A DNA stretch of 64,000 bases from Pseudomonas alcaliphila JAB1 (GCF_001941865.1 NZ_CP016162.1:5204501-5268500); one strand, 5' to 3'. Positions 44,524 through 53,286 are shown, counted from the stretch's first letter. Translations and numbers: made by a program. Notes: generated by a model not told the origin, from the letters alone.

Positions 44524-44580
44524 CCCGGATGAAATCCGGGAGGCCATGGGCGGCTATCCCCGTATTGCATACGGGCTACG
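44520..44580. repeat. REP-type palindrome (GTAGCCCGGATG family, diverged)
   Basis: GTAGCCCGGATGAAATCCGG begins inside the last codon of the TetR gene and faces GTATTGCATACGGGCTACG. Confidence 0.65.
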
Positions 44581-44699
44581 CGGATAAATCGCAGGGTGCT
44601 CGCCCTACAGGCAAAAGCCGGAAACATTCTGTCACTGGTCATGCCCACCCATGACGGGCAAGATGCCTACCAAGCTTTTCCACAAGAGAGAAAACCGTG

Positions 44700-45554
44700 A
44701 TGCAGCGTTTCCTCAGTATCGCCATGGTGCTGTGCCTGGCACTGACCTTCAGCTTCGAAGCCCACGCTAAACGTTTTGGCGGTGGTAAATCCTTCGGCTC
44801 CGCGCCCAGCCACCAGACCCGCCAGGCCACGCCGCCGGCGCAGTCGGCTGCCCAGGCACCCGGTCGTCAACAGCCTGCCGCTGCCGCCAGCGGCGCTTCG
44901 CGCTGGCTCGGCCCGCTGGCCGGTCTGGCCGCCGGTGGCCTGCTGGCCTCGATGTTCATGGGTGATGGTTTCGAAGGCCTGCAGATCATGGACATGCTGA
45001 TCTTCGGCCTGATCGCCTTCCTGCTGTTCCGTTTCCTCGCCGCCCGTCGCGCTCGCCAACAGCCACAAATGGCCGCTGCCGGTGCGCCGTACCAGCGTGA
45101 AATGCCGAACGCCGACAATGCGCCGGCCGCTGGCAGCAATATCTTCGGCGGTCGTCTGGCTTCGGCCGCTCCGGTGATCAACGCCCCGGCCTGGTTCAAC
45201 GAGCAGAGCTTCATCGCCGCCGGCCGTGAGCACTTCATGAACCTGCAGCAGCACTGGGACGCCGACGAGATGGACAAGATCTCCGAGTTCGTCACCCCGC
45301 AACTGCTGGAGTTCCTCAAGCGCGAGCGCGCCGAGCTGGGTGACGGCTTCCAGTCAACTTACGTCGATAACCTCGACGTGCAGCTCGATGGCGTCGACGA
45401 CAACGCCGAGAAGACCACCGCCACCCTGACCTTCAGCGGTGTGTCGAAGACCTCGCGCTTCGACCAGGGCGAGCCGTTCAGCGAAAGCTGGCGCATGGAG
45501 CGCGCTCAAGGCGACAACCAGCCCTGGCTGATCGCCGGCATTCGCCAGAACTGA
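44700..45554 (+). CDS. Tim44-like domain protein
   Basis: A 284-residue protein with a signal peptide (MQRFLSIAMVLCLALTFSFEAHA) and the sequence KRFGGGKSFGSAPSHQT typical of bacterial Tim44-like proteins. A Pro/Ala/Gln-rich linker, two hydrophobic helices (LGPLAGLAAGGLLASMF and MLIFGLIAFLLFRFLAARRA) and the C-terminal Tim44 fold follow (NLQQHWDADEMDKISEFVTPQLLEFLKRE ... ESWRMERAQGDNQPWLIAGIRQN). ATG 44700 is preferred over the adjoining GTG at 44697. A strong terminator follows. Its role in bacteria is not established. Confidence 0.85.
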   Translation: MQRFLSIAMVLCLALTFSFEAHAKRFGGGKSFGSAPSHQTRQATPPAQSAAQAPGRQQPAAAASGASRWLGPLAGLAAGGLLASMFMGDGFEGLQIMDMLIFGLIAFLLFRFLAARRARQQPQMAAAGAPYQREMPNADNAPAAGSNIFGGRLASAAPVINAPAWFNEQSFIAAGREHFMNLQQHWDADEMDKISEFVTPQLLEFLKRERAELGDGFQSTYVDNLDVQLDGVDDNAEKTTATLTFSGVSKTSRFDQGEPFSESWRMERAQGDNQPWLIAGIRQN

Positions 45555-45574
45555 TCGCTACGGCGCACTAAAGA

Positions 45575-45598
45575 CCCGGGCTTGCCCGGGTTTTTTAT
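45575..45598 (+). terminator. Rho-independent terminator of the Tim44-like gene
   Basis: CCCGGG-CTTG-CCCGGG followed by TTTTTTATTT, 20 bp after the stop. Confidence 0.85.
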
Positions 45599-45644
45599 TT
45601 CGGCATTTGCCGGTTATCGCGGCTGAAGCCGCTCCTACAGCCCA

Positions 45645-46115
45645 TCACGATGGATCGGTAGCCGCCCGGCGCATGCCGATATGCGGGATGTCATCCTCCA
45701 GATACACCTCGGTCACCGCCGCGAAACCGTAACGCCCGTAGTAACCCTGCAGATGCGCCTGCGCCGACAGATAGACCGGCGCGCCCGGCCAACGCTGGTG
45801 ACACTCGAGCAGCGCCTGCTCCATCAGCCGGTGACCCAGCCCGGTGCCGCGCGCCCGCTCGGCGATCACCACCCGACCGATCACCACCTCGCCTTCCATA
45901 CGCTGCGGATCGAGCAGGCGCAGATAGCCCACCAACCCCGACTCGTCACGCGCCAGCAGGTGGCCGGTGTCACCGACCAGGTCCTGGCCATCGGTTTCCA
46001 GGTAGGGGCAGTTCTGCTCGACCACGAACACCTGGGTGCGCAGCGCCAGCAGTTCATAGAGGGTGGCGGTATCGAGTTCGCGGTGGTGCAGGCAATGCCA
46101 GGTGACAGATGACAT
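45645..46115 (-). CDS. GNAT N-acetyltransferase (ElaA-like)
   Basis: A 156-residue acetyl-CoA-dependent transferase. LYELLALRTQVFVVEQNCPYLETDGQD is the ElaA signature, and VVIGRVVIAERARGTGLGHRLMEQAL carries the acetyl-CoA loop (R/Q-X-X-G-X-G/A as ARGTGLG). YGRYGFAAVTEVYLEDDIPHIGM closes the fold. I use ATG 46115 (MSSVTWH) rather than the ATG eight codons upstream because the conserved domain starts there. Substrate unknown. Confidence 0.88.
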   Translation of the reverse strand: MSSVTWHCLHHRELDTATLYELLALRTQVFVVEQNCPYLETDGQDLVGDTGHLLARDESGLVGYLRLLDPQRMEGEVVIGRVVIAERARGTGLGHRLMEQALLECHQRWPGAPVYLSAQAHLQGYYGRYGFAAVTEVYLEDDIPHIGMRRAATDPS

Positions 46116-46220
46116 GGGAAGGCTCCGCAAAAGCACCATTATCCGATGGCGGCGACATGTTTACACTCGCCCCGCCAGCTACTGTATAAAGCCGATCCCC
46201 CCTGATGAGGAGCCGATGCC

Positions 46221-46628
46221 GTGGAAGAAGTCATCGAACAGCTGCGCGAACTCAACGAGCCGGTACCGGTACCGCTGGAGCTGCCGGAAGAAGAGACCCT
46301 GGTGGAAATTCAGGAGCAGATCCTCATTCACTTGCCCTTCGAGCTGCGCGAATACCTGCTCAAGGTCAGTGATGTGGTCTACGGCCGCCTGGAGCCAGTG
46401 ACCGCCAGTGATCCGCAATCGCACACCTACCTGCCGGAAGTCGCCGCCGAAGCCTGGAGCCTGGGCCTACCGCGCGATCTGGTGCCGCTGTGCCAGGACG
46501 GCCGCGACTATTACGCCGTGGACGTGGAAGGTCAGGTCTGGCTGTGGGATGGCGACGAAGGCGAGCTGACCGACGAAAGCTGGGACTCGGTCTGGCACTG
46601 GTGCCGCGACGTCTGGCTGGAGAGCTGA
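46221..46628 (+). CDS. SMI1/KNR4 (SUKH)-like protein
   Basis: A 135-residue acidic protein with no signal peptide. EIQEQILIHLPFELREYLLKVSDVVYGRLEPV and the following PRDLVPLCQDGRDYYAVDVEGQVWLWDGDEGELTDESWDSVWHWCRDVW match the SUKH fold pattern, in which the mid-protein Trp/Gly/Asp segment is conserved. The start is a GTG behind GAGGAG. SUKH proteins are often immunity proteins, but this one stands alone and is widespread in Pseudomonas, so a housekeeping role is just as likely. Confidence 0.7.
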   Translation: MEEVIEQLRELNEPVPVPLELPEEETLVEIQEQILIHLPFELREYLLKVSDVVYGRLEPVTASDPQSHTYLPEVAAEAWSLGLPRDLVPLCQDGRDYYAVDVEGQVWLWDGDEGELTDESWDSVWHWCRDVWLES

Positions 46629-46640
46629 CGGCAAAGCCTT

Positions 46641-46709
46641 GTCGCCGCTGAAGCGCCTCCCACAGTTGGCAGTCGCACGTGACCCCGTGGGAGGGGCTTC
46701 AGCCGCGAC
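46641..46709. repeat. REP-type palindrome (GGCTGAAGCCCCTCCCAC family)
   Basis: GTCGCCGCTGAAGCGCCTCC faces GGAGGGGCTTCAGCCGCGAC between the convergent SUKH-like and GntR genes. Confidence 0.75.
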
Positions 46710-46736
46710 CGGCACAACACATCAGCCAAACCCGGC

Positions 46737-47390
46737 TCACACCTCGCCCTGCTCCAACGCCAGCAGGTTGAGCAGAAACCGCGCGAAATACAGTAGATCC
46801 TGCTCCATGGCCTGACGTGCGCCCTTGGCGTCGCCGGCCTCGATGGCGGCGAAGGCGTCCTCGTGGAAGTCGTTGAGCCGCAGCGACAGGTCGGCGCCGG
46901 TGAACAGGCGGTTGAAGAAGGGGCCGATCTGCAGCCACAGCGACTCGATCGAGCGCAGCAGCACCGGGTTGCCGCAGGCGGCGTACAGGTGCAGGTGGAA
47001 CTGGCTGTTGGCGCGGAGGTAGTCCTGCACCTGGCGCTGCTCGATGGCCGTATCCATGCGCGCCACACAGTCGCGCAGCAGGGCCAGGTCGGCCGCCTGC
47101 AGGCGCGGCGTGGCCAGCTCCACCGCCAGCCCCTCCAGACCCAGGCGCACCTGGAAGATGTTCTCGTAGCGCTCGCGGGTCATCGCCGGCACCCGCACCG
47201 AACGCTGCGGCTCGCCCTCCAGCGCGCCCTCGGCCACCAGCCGCTGCAACGCCGCGCGCACCGGCATCGGGCTGGTGCCCCATTGTGCCGCGAGGTCACG
47301 GATCTTCAACCGCTCCCCAGGTTGAAAGCGCCCTGCCAGCAGGCCCGAGCGGATGTTCTGATACAGCTGTTCCTGCAGATTGTCAGCCAT
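46737..47390 (-). CDS. GntR-family (FCD) regulator of the aminotransferase locus
   Basis: A 217-residue regulator with a GntR winged helix (LYQNIRSGLLAGRFQPGERLKIRDLAAQWGTSPMPVRAALQRLVAEGALE) and a FadR-C/FCD domain (about residues 80-215) with metal-site histidines (NSQFHLHLYAACGN, LNDFHEDAFAAIEAGD). It is divergent from the aminotransferase gene with two matching palindromes in the gap, so it most likely represses that operon and perhaps itself. The inducer is unknown. Confidence 0.9.
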   Translation of the reverse strand: MADNLQEQLYQNIRSGLLAGRFQPGERLKIRDLAAQWGTSPMPVRAALQRLVAEGALEGEPQRSVRVPAMTRERYENIFQVRLGLEGLAVELATPRLQAADLALLRDCVARMDTAIEQRQVQDYLRANSQFHLHLYAACGNPVLLRSIESLWLQIGPFFNRLFTGADLSLRLNDFHEDAFAAIEAGDAKGARQAMEQDLLYFARFLLNLLALEQGEV

Positions 47391-47523
47391 GCGCTACCTC
47401 CCTCGGTGGCGCCGGCAGTTGAGCAAGGGTCAGGCTACAGTCACGCATGAAAGGCTCCAGTGGGAAATGTGGCGAGTCTACGTCAGGAACTGATTTTGTG
47501 TGAAAAATGGCTGAACATGAAAT

Positions 47524-47542
47524 ATTTCGTGATCACAAATAC
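47524..47542. promoter_or_regulatory. GntR operator, site 1
   Basis: TATTTCGTGATCACAAATA is a near-perfect palindrome sharing GTGATCACAAA with site 2; it is about 135 bp from the GntR start and 95 bp from the aminotransferase start. Confidence 0.7.
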
Positions 47543-47584
47543 GTCTTTAATGGCAAAAATACTGAGTTCTATAAGATCATTTAC

Positions 47585-47604
47585 TATTTTGTGATCACAA
47601 AATA
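47585..47604. promoter_or_regulatory. GntR operator, site 2
   Basis: TATTTTGTGATCACAAAATA is a perfect 20-bp palindrome located 33 bp before the aminotransferase ATG, where a bound repressor would block transcription. Confidence 0.75.
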
Positions 47605-47637
47605 TCATACCTGCAGCGTCCAATCGAGGTAAGACCC

Positions 47638-49032
47638 ATGACCACCGCCAGTGGTATCAGCCCAATCGCCGTTGATCGTTTCGTCGCTGCCGAGCGCGAA
47701 CTGTTCCTGTCCCGCAATCCGAAGTCCGTGGCGCTGGCCGAACGCGCCCGTCACTCGCTGTACGGCGGCGTACCGATGCACTGGATGGCCGACTGGTCGA
47801 CACCGGTGCCGCTGTTCGTCGAGCGAGCCAAGGGCGCACGCTTCTTCGACGTGGACGGTCATGAGTACATCGACTTCTGCCTGGGCGACACCGGCACCAT
47901 GTTCGGCCACTCGCCCGACCCGGTCGCTCGCGCCCTCGCCGAGCAAGCGAACAATGGCCTGACCACCATGCTGCCCGGCGAGGACGCTGTGGTTTGCGGC
48001 GAGCTGCTGGCCCAGCGCTTCGGCCTGCCCTACTGGCAGGTGACCGCCACCGCCACCGATTCCAACCGCTACGTGCTGCGCTGGGCGCGTGCCATTACTC
48101 AGCGCAAGACCCTGCTGGTGTTCGACGGCTGCTACCACGGCACTGTCGACGACGTGATGGTGCGCGAACGCGATGGCCAGACCGTGCACCGCTCCGGTCT
48201 GGTCGGCCAGGCCTACGACCTGACCGAGCACAGCCGCGCCATTCCCTTCAACGACGTCGAAGCGCTGGAAGCCGCATTGGCTCAGGGCGACGTCTGCGCC
48301 CTGCTCTGCGAGCCGGCGATGACCAACATCGGCATGGTGCTGCCCGATCCAGGCTTCATGCAGAAGTGCCGCGAGCTGACGCGCAAGTACGGCAGCCTGC
48401 TGATCATCGACGAAACCCACACCATCTCCACCGACATCGGCGGCTGCACGCGGCTGTGGGGCCTCGACCCGGACTTCTTCGTGGTCGGTAAACCCATCGC
48501 CGGTGGCGTGCCCTGCGGCATCTTCGGTTGCAGCGCAGCGATGGCCGAAGCCATGACTAAGGCCCGTCAGCGCGCCAGTGAAGAAAGCCACAGTCACGGC
48601 CACAGCGGCATGGGCACCACCCTGTCGGCCAATGCCCTGGCCATGCACTGCATGCGTGCCAACCTGGAACAGGTGATGACCCAGGCGGCCTACGACCACA
48701 TGCTGCCGCTGGCGGCGCGCCTGGCCGAGGGCTTGCGCCAGTTGATCGGCAAGCACGACCTGAACTGGTCGGTGACCGAGCTGGGCGCACGCTGCGAATT
48801 CCAGTTCTGCGCCACCCCGCCGCGCACCGGCGCCGAAGCCGAAGCGGCGTTCCATGACGAGCTGCAGATGGCCCTGCACCTGTACCTGATCAACCGCGGC
48901 ATCCTGATCACCCCGTTCCACAACATGACCCTGTGCTGCCCAAGCACCACCGAGGCTGATGTGGACAAATTGATCGCCATGCTCGATACGGCCCTCACCG
49001 AGCTACTGGCCATTCCCGGCGCCCGTGAGTGA
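47638..49032 (+). CDS. PLP-dependent class III aminotransferase
   Basis: A 464-residue fold-type I enzyme related to glutamate-1-semialdehyde aminomutase and class III aminotransferases. HEYIDFCLGDTGTMFGHSPDPV is the N-terminal signature, VFDGCYHGTVDDVMV stacks on the cofactor, LLIIDETHTI contains the Asp that pairs with the pyridine, and FFVVGKPIAGGVPCGIFG carries the Schiff-base lysine. The adjacent glutamine-synthetase-like gene and GntR repressor suggest an amine or amino acid catabolic route; the exact substrate cannot be told. True HemL is normally elsewhere in Pseudomonas. Confidence 0.88.
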   Translation: MTTASGISPIAVDRFVAAERELFLSRNPKSVALAERARHSLYGGVPMHWMADWSTPVPLFVERAKGARFFDVDGHEYIDFCLGDTGTMFGHSPDPVARALAEQANNGLTTMLPGEDAVVCGELLAQRFGLPYWQVTATATDSNRYVLRWARAITQRKTLLVFDGCYHGTVDDVMVRERDGQTVHRSGLVGQAYDLTEHSRAIPFNDVEALEAALAQGDVCALLCEPAMTNIGMVLPDPGFMQKCRELTRKYGSLLIIDETHTISTDIGGCTRLWGLDPDFFVVGKPIAGGVPCGIFGCSAAMAEAMTKARQRASEESHSHGHSGMGTTLSANALAMHCMRANLEQVMTQAAYDHMLPLAARLAEGLRQLIGKHDLNWSVTELGARCEFQFCATPPRTGAEAEAAFHDELQMALHLYLINRGILITPFHNMTLCCPSTTEADVDKLIAMLDTALTELLAIPGARE

Positions 49033-49037
49033 TACCC

Positions 49038-49084
49038 GTGGGAGGCGCTTCAGCGGCGACAATCGCGGCTGAAGTCCCTCCCAC
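49038..49084. repeat. REP-type palindrome between operon genes
   Basis: GTGGGAGGCGCTTCAGCGGC faces GCGGCTGAAGTCCCTCCCAC, in the 91-bp gap between the aminotransferase and glutamine-synthetase-like genes. Confidence 0.7.
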
Positions 49085-49123
49085 AGGATGAACTGCGCCC
49101 CACGACCCTTTGCGAGAACCGCC

Positions 49124-50491
49124 ATGCAATTCGCCAATCCCCAGGAAGCGCGCGACTTCCTCGAACGCCACCCCGACGTGCGCAGCATCGAGCTGATGTT
49201 GATCGACGCCAACGGCATCCCGCGCGGCAAGCTGCTGCACCGCGACGAACTGCTGGCCATCTACGAGAACGGCCGGCCGCTGCCCAGCTCGATCCTGTCG
49301 CTGACCATCCAGGGCGAGGACGTCGAGGCAAGCGGCCTGGTCTGGGAAGTGGCCGACGCCGACTGCTGGACCTACCCGCTACCCGGCAGCCTGACCCTGC
49401 AACCCTGGCGCACGGTGCCCACCGGCCAGCTGCAGGTGAGCATGCATCCGACTCAAGGCCTGCCGGCCACGCCGGGCGACCCACGCCACGTGCTGGCGCG
49501 CACCATCGACGCGCTCAAGGCCGACGGCTATCACCCGGTAATGGCGGTGGAGCTGGAGTTCTACCTACTGGACAAGCAGCGCGACGCCAATGGTCGCCCG
49601 CAGCCCGCCGTGCAGATGAACGGTGTGCGCCCGCAGGCGCCGCAGGTCTACGGCGTGTATGAGCTGGAGCAGATGCAGCCGTTCCTCGACGACCTCTACG
49701 CCGCCTGCGAAGTACAGGGTTTGCCAGTGCGTACGGCGATCTCCGAGTACGCCCCCGGCCAGCTCGAGCTGACCCTGGAACACCGCTTCGATGCGCTGCA
49801 GGCGGTGGACGAAGGCGTGCGCTACAAGCGCCTGGTCAAGGGCGTGGCGAACAAGCACGGGCTGCAGGCCTGCTTCATGGCCAAGCCGTTCGGCGACCTG
49901 GCCGGCAGCGGCATGCATATGCACGTGTCACTGGCCGATGCCGAAGGCAACAACCTGATGGCCTCGGAAGACCCGCACGGAACGCCGCTGCTGCGCCACG
50001 CCATCGGCGGCATGATGGCCACCCTCGACGACGCCCTGGCGATCTTCTGCCCCAACGCCAACTCCTTCCGCCGCTTCCAGGCCAACAGCTACGCGCCGCT
50101 GGCCAAGAGCTGGGGGGTGAACAACCGCACCGTATCCTTCCGCGTGCCGGGCGGGCCGGCCAACAGCCGCCACGTCGAGCACCGCATCTGCGGCGCCGAC
50201 GCCAACCCCTACCTGGCCGCGGCGGCGATCCTCGCCGGCATCCACAAGGGCATCCGCGAGCAGATCGACCCGGGCGCGGCCATCGTTGGCAACGGCTACG
50301 AGCAGGCCCGCGAAACCCTGCCCACCGACTGGCTCACCGCCCTGCGCAATCTGGAGCATTCAAGCTGGGCACGCGAGGCGCTGGGTGAGGACTTCCTCAA
50401 GGTGTTCCTGGCGATCAAGTGGGCCGAGTTCCGCCAGTTCATGGGGGAAGTGGGTGAGCAGGATTGGCGCTGGTATCTCAATCACGCCTGA
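49124..50491 (+). CDS. Glutamine-synthetase-like enzyme (gamma-glutamyl amine ligase type)
   Basis: A 455-residue GlnA-family protein. The N-terminal domain begins MQFANPQEARDFLERHPDVRSIELMLIDANGIPRGK. The catalytic domain has VELEFYLLDK, EYAPGQLELTL, GSGMHMHVSLAD and the ring NRTVSFRVPGGPANSRHVEHRICGADANPYLAAAAILAGIHKGI. Residues differ from true glutamine synthetase as in PuuA-like gamma-glutamylpolyamine synthetases. It probably ligates glutamate to an amine in the same pathway as the upstream aminotransferase. ATG 49124 is chosen from the family start; an in-frame ATG at 49088 is weaker. Confidence 0.88.
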   Translation: MQFANPQEARDFLERHPDVRSIELMLIDANGIPRGKLLHRDELLAIYENGRPLPSSILSLTIQGEDVEASGLVWEVADADCWTYPLPGSLTLQPWRTVPTGQLQVSMHPTQGLPATPGDPRHVLARTIDALKADGYHPVMAVELEFYLLDKQRDANGRPQPAVQMNGVRPQAPQVYGVYELEQMQPFLDDLYAACEVQGLPVRTAISEYAPGQLELTLEHRFDALQAVDEGVRYKRLVKGVANKHGLQACFMAKPFGDLAGSGMHMHVSLADAEGNNLMASEDPHGTPLLRHAIGGMMATLDDALAIFCPNANSFRRFQANSYAPLAKSWGVNNRTVSFRVPGGPANSRHVEHRICGADANPYLAAAAILAGIHKGIREQIDPGAAIVGNGYEQARETLPTDWLTALRNLEHSSWAREALGEDFLKVFLAIKWAEFRQFMGEVGEQDWRWYLNHA

Positions 50492-50539
50492 CCTGACGAT
50501 GAGCTAACCTGTAGCCAGCGAGGAGGCGGAGAACGACTC

Positions 50540-51268
50540 ATGAAACGCTGGCTACTGCTGGCTCTGCTGATGGCGGCTGCGCTGACGCAGGGCGAAACCC
50601 TGCGCGTCGGCATCGAGCAGCACGATTACTACCCCTACTACCGCGCCACGCTCGAAAGCCTACCCGAAGGCTACTGCCTGGACCTGCTGGAAGCCTTCGC
50701 CGAGCACGAGGGGCTGACCCTCGAATTGCTGCCGCAGCCGCTCAATCGGCTGTATCGCAACATGCTCGACAAGCAGAGCCTCGACCTGCTGTTCCCCGAC
50801 AACCCCGAGTGGGCGCGCCAGGCCAAGGCCGATCGCCACCTCTACTACAGCGAGGCAGTCGTACAGATAGTCGACGGCACCATGGTGCTCGCCAACCGCC
50901 GCGGCCAGGGCCTTAACAACATTCGCCAGTTGGGCACCGTGCGCGGCTTCACCGCGCAGGCCTGGCAACCCCAGCTCGACGCCGGCACCGTGCATCTGGT
51001 GGAAACCCAGGACCTGCATAGCCTGATCCGCATGGTGGTGCGCGGCCGCCTCGATGCGCTCTACGCCAACCCACAGGTGGTGCGCTACCAGCTCGGCCAA
51101 CTGGGCATGACCGACAACGACCTGCAACTGGACCCGCAATTGCCGCTGACCTACACCAGTTTCCACCTCAGCAGCGCAAGCCGGCCGGATCTGATCGAAC
51201 GCTTCGACGCCTTCCTCGCCCAACGGCCGGATACGGTGCAACGCCTCAAGGCGCGCTACGGCCTGTGA
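50540..51268 (+). CDS. Periplasmic substrate-binding protein (SBP_bac_3 type)
   Basis: A 242-residue protein with a signal peptide (MKRWLLLALLMAAALTQG). The mature part is a type II binding fold like polar amino acid receptors: ETLRVGIEQHDYYPYYRATLESLPEGYCLDLLEAFAEHEGLTLEL and the hinge part VHLVETQDLHSLIRMVVRGRLDALYANPQVVRYQL. It lacks neighbouring ABC permease and ATPase genes, so it may be a stand-alone sensor protein or serve another transporter. AGGAGG lies nine bases before the ATG. Confidence 0.82.
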   Translation: MKRWLLLALLMAAALTQGETLRVGIEQHDYYPYYRATLESLPEGYCLDLLEAFAEHEGLTLELLPQPLNRLYRNMLDKQSLDLLFPDNPEWARQAKADRHLYYSEAVVQIVDGTMVLANRRGQGLNNIRQLGTVRGFTAQAWQPQLDAGTVHLVETQDLHSLIRMVVRGRLDALYANPQVVRYQLGQLGMTDNDLQLDPQLPLTYTSFHLSSASRPDLIERFDAFLAQRPDTVQRLKARYGL

Positions 51269-51271
51269 ACC

Positions 51272-52012
51272 TCATGGGCCCACTTTGATGTAACGACCAC
51301 CGACACTGATGCCCATGCCGCCATAGTCCTGACAGCCCTCGGCGAACACCTCCTGCACGCGCAGCTCGATGCCCTCACGCAGCAGTTGCACCGCACAGCC
51401 GCTGCCCAGGCCGGCATCCTCCAGGCGCATCTGCACGCCATCGCCGGCGAGCTTGCCATCCAGCTCGCCGATGGCGGCCGGACCATATTCCTCGACTCGG
51501 GCACCGGCACGCACAGGCGAGAAACTGCCGTGATAGCCGCCACTGCCATCCTCACTGATCAACAGCTCGCTCCACACCGCCTGGCCGCCGTAGCGCAGGT
51601 AGCGGCCGACGGGGCTGGCGCTCAGCGCCGGATAATCCAGTGCCTCGGCCACCTTGCGCAGGTGCAGGCGGGTCGAGGAGCCGCTGAGGTTGTTGTCCAG
51701 CGCCACGCCCAGCCAGGCGCGCGCCATGCCCGCATCGCCAGCGCGCAGATTGGCGAGGATGAGATTGTTCAGCGCCAGCTCCAACTGTGCCGTATCGTCA
51801 TCCTCGACGCGTCGTAACTGACGCTCGAACGCTTCGATGGCCTGCTCAAAGCGGTCGTCCTGATAGGCGGCGCTGCCGACCTGGTTGCACTGCACCGCTG
51901 TGGCGCATTCTTCGGTCGCCTGCACGGCACCCGCGAGCCCCAGCAGCAGCGGCAGCGGCAGCGGCAGCGGCAGCAGCAGCGGCAGGAGCAATAATTTCGA
52001 GCGAATCAGCAT
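51272..52012 (-). CDS. Secreted/periplasmic protein with repetitive signal peptide
   Basis: A 246-residue protein of no recognised family. The signal peptide MLIRSKLLLLPLLLPLPLPL contains a Leu-Pro repeat encoded by a hexanucleotide tandem (51941-51990). The mature N-terminus has two tetratricopeptide-like helices (CNQVGSAAYQDDRFEQAIEAFERQLRR, LELALNNLILANLRAGDAGMARAWL). A beta-rich domain with GSFSPVRAGARVEEYGPAAIGELDGKLAGDGVQMRL and three cysteines follows. ATG 52012 is chosen because AAGG lies at suitable spacing; the longer frame reaches 52195. It is convergent with the preceding gene by 3 bp. Confidence 0.7.
   Translation of the reverse strand: MLIRSKLLLLPLLLPLPLPLPLLLGLAGAVQATEECATAVQCNQVGSAAYQDDRFEQAIEAFERQLRRVEDDDTAQLELALNNLILANLRAGDAGMARAWLGVALDNNLSGSSTRLHLRKVAEALDYPALSASPVGRYLRYGGQAVWSELLISEDGSGGYHGSFSPVRAGARVEEYGPAAIGELDGKLAGDGVQMRLEDAGLGSGCAVQLLREGIELRVQEVFAEGCQDYGGMGISVGGRYIKVGP
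51941..51990. repeat. CAGCGG hexanucleotide tandem
   Basis: Four to five near-perfect copies of CAGCGG with CAGCAG variants, coding for Leu-Pro repeats in the signal peptide on the minus strand. Copy-number change would stay in frame. Confidence 0.7.
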
Positions 52013-52100
52013 GGATGGCATCCTTGCAGTAGTGAGTGTGTATCTTGCATAGAACCAGCAGGCCTTACTCTCATAAGCCCCACACGTACTCGGAGCAACG

Positions 52101-52595
52101 ATGGAAGCCGGAACCGCGCAACTGACGATGACCGTACTGATGACCCCGGACATGGCCAATTTCTCCGGAAATGTCCACGGCGGCACCCTGCTCAAGTACC
52201 TCGACGAAGTAGCCTACGCCTGCGCCAGCCGCTATGCCGGTTGCTATGTGGTGACCCTGTCGGTGGACCAGGTGATGTTCCGCGAACCGGTGCATGTCGG
52301 TGAGCTGGTCACCTTCCTCGCCTCGGTCAACCACACCGGCCGCACCTCGATGGAGATCGGCATCAAGGTCATCACCGAGAACATCCGTGAGCGCTCGGTG
52401 CGCCACACCAACAGTTGCTTCTTCACCATGGTCGCGGTCGATGCCAATGGCCGCCCGGCGCCGATCCCTGAACTGCAGCCGGATACCGCCGACGGCCTGC
52501 GCCGCCAGCGCCAGGCCAAGCAGCGCCGGCAGATTCGCGACGAGTTGCAACAGCGCTACCAGGCGTTGAGCGAAGAGAAGAACGCCGAAGCGTAG
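52101..52595 (+). CDS. Acyl-CoA thioesterase (hotdog fold)
   Basis: A 164-residue cytoplasmic enzyme of the YciA/BFIT-like group that hydrolyses acyl-CoAs. The core LMTPDMANFSGNVHGGTLLKYLDEVAYACASRYAG contains the HGG turn and catalytic Asp. VVTLSVDQVMFREPVHVGELVTFLASVNHTGRTSMEIGIKV completes the fold. A basic tail (RRQRQAKQRRQIRDELQQRY) follows. The divergent gene is 88 bp away; no operon partner is seen. Confidence 0.9.
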   Translation: MEAGTAQLTMTVLMTPDMANFSGNVHGGTLLKYLDEVAYACASRYAGCYVVTLSVDQVMFREPVHVGELVTFLASVNHTGRTSMEIGIKVITENIRERSVRHTNSCFFTMVAVDANGRPAPIPELQPDTADGLRRQRQAKQRRQIRDELQQRYQALSEEKNAEA

Positions 52596-52631
52596 GGCGG
52601 GTGCAACCCGCCGCCGATGGCGCCTCGCGCC

Positions 52632-53165
52632 TCAATCGTGACCGATATAGAACAGCAGCTCGCGACGCTGCGGATGATCCTTGAGCCAGGTACGAATCTC
52701 GTCGGCGCGAGCGATGGCTTCCTCGCCGGCGATGCGGCTGAAGCGCTCGCGTCGAGCCTGCTCGCTGGCCTGCTGACGCACCTGGCGCTGCCAGGCGTCG
52801 GTGAAGATCGCCGGCATGCGCTGGCTCAGCTCCAGGGCCTTGAGCAATTGCCATTCGCCACTGTCCAGCCAGGCTTCGTCGCAAGTACCGCATAGGTCGA
52901 GACGGTTGGCGCGGGTGCCGCTGATCTGAAACTTGGTCATCAGCTTGGCGCACTTGGGGCAACTCAGGGCATGACTGGTTTCGCCCGCTTCGGCCTCGGC
53001 AGCCAGCTCGGTTGATGTCTCGTGTGCTGGCTGGCGCTCGGCCCAGTCGCGGTAGTGCAGCAGGCTGACCAGCGTGCCTTGGCACTGTGCACAGCCATGG
53101 CCGAGCAGGCCATCTTCGAGTTTTGCTGGTTGCAGGCGAGTCGTACGGCAGGCGGGGCAATGCAT
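52632..53165 (-). CDS. Zinc-ribbon protein (PF13453-like)
   Basis: A 177-residue protein with two Cys4 zinc-ribbon modules: CPACRTTRL ... HGCAQCQGTLV at the N-terminus and CPKCAKLMTKF ... LCGTCDEAWLDSGEWQLL in the middle. The second has the WLDxGEW pattern of TFIIB-type zinc ribbons. The rest is helical and charged (ARRERFSRIAGEEAIARADEIRTWLKDHPQRRELLFYIGHD), a widely shared C-terminus. It may bind nucleic acid; function not established. Confidence 0.82.
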   Translation of the reverse strand: MHCPACRTTRLQPAKLEDGLLGHGCAQCQGTLVSLLHYRDWAERQPAHETSTELAAEAEAGETSHALSCPKCAKLMTKFQISGTRANRLDLCGTCDEAWLDSGEWQLLKALELSQRMPAIFTDAWQRQVRQQASEQARRERFSRIAGEEAIARADEIRTWLKDHPQRRELLFYIGHD

Positions 53166-53286
53166 GGTGACGTCCTTTTCCTATTGAGTGCGCGAACGCT
53201 AATCTAGGGAAGATACGAGAGCAAGAGCGACGCTGAGAACTACTTGGCGGATAGGCTAAGCTCTGTCTCCCGGATCTGGAGTCGTC

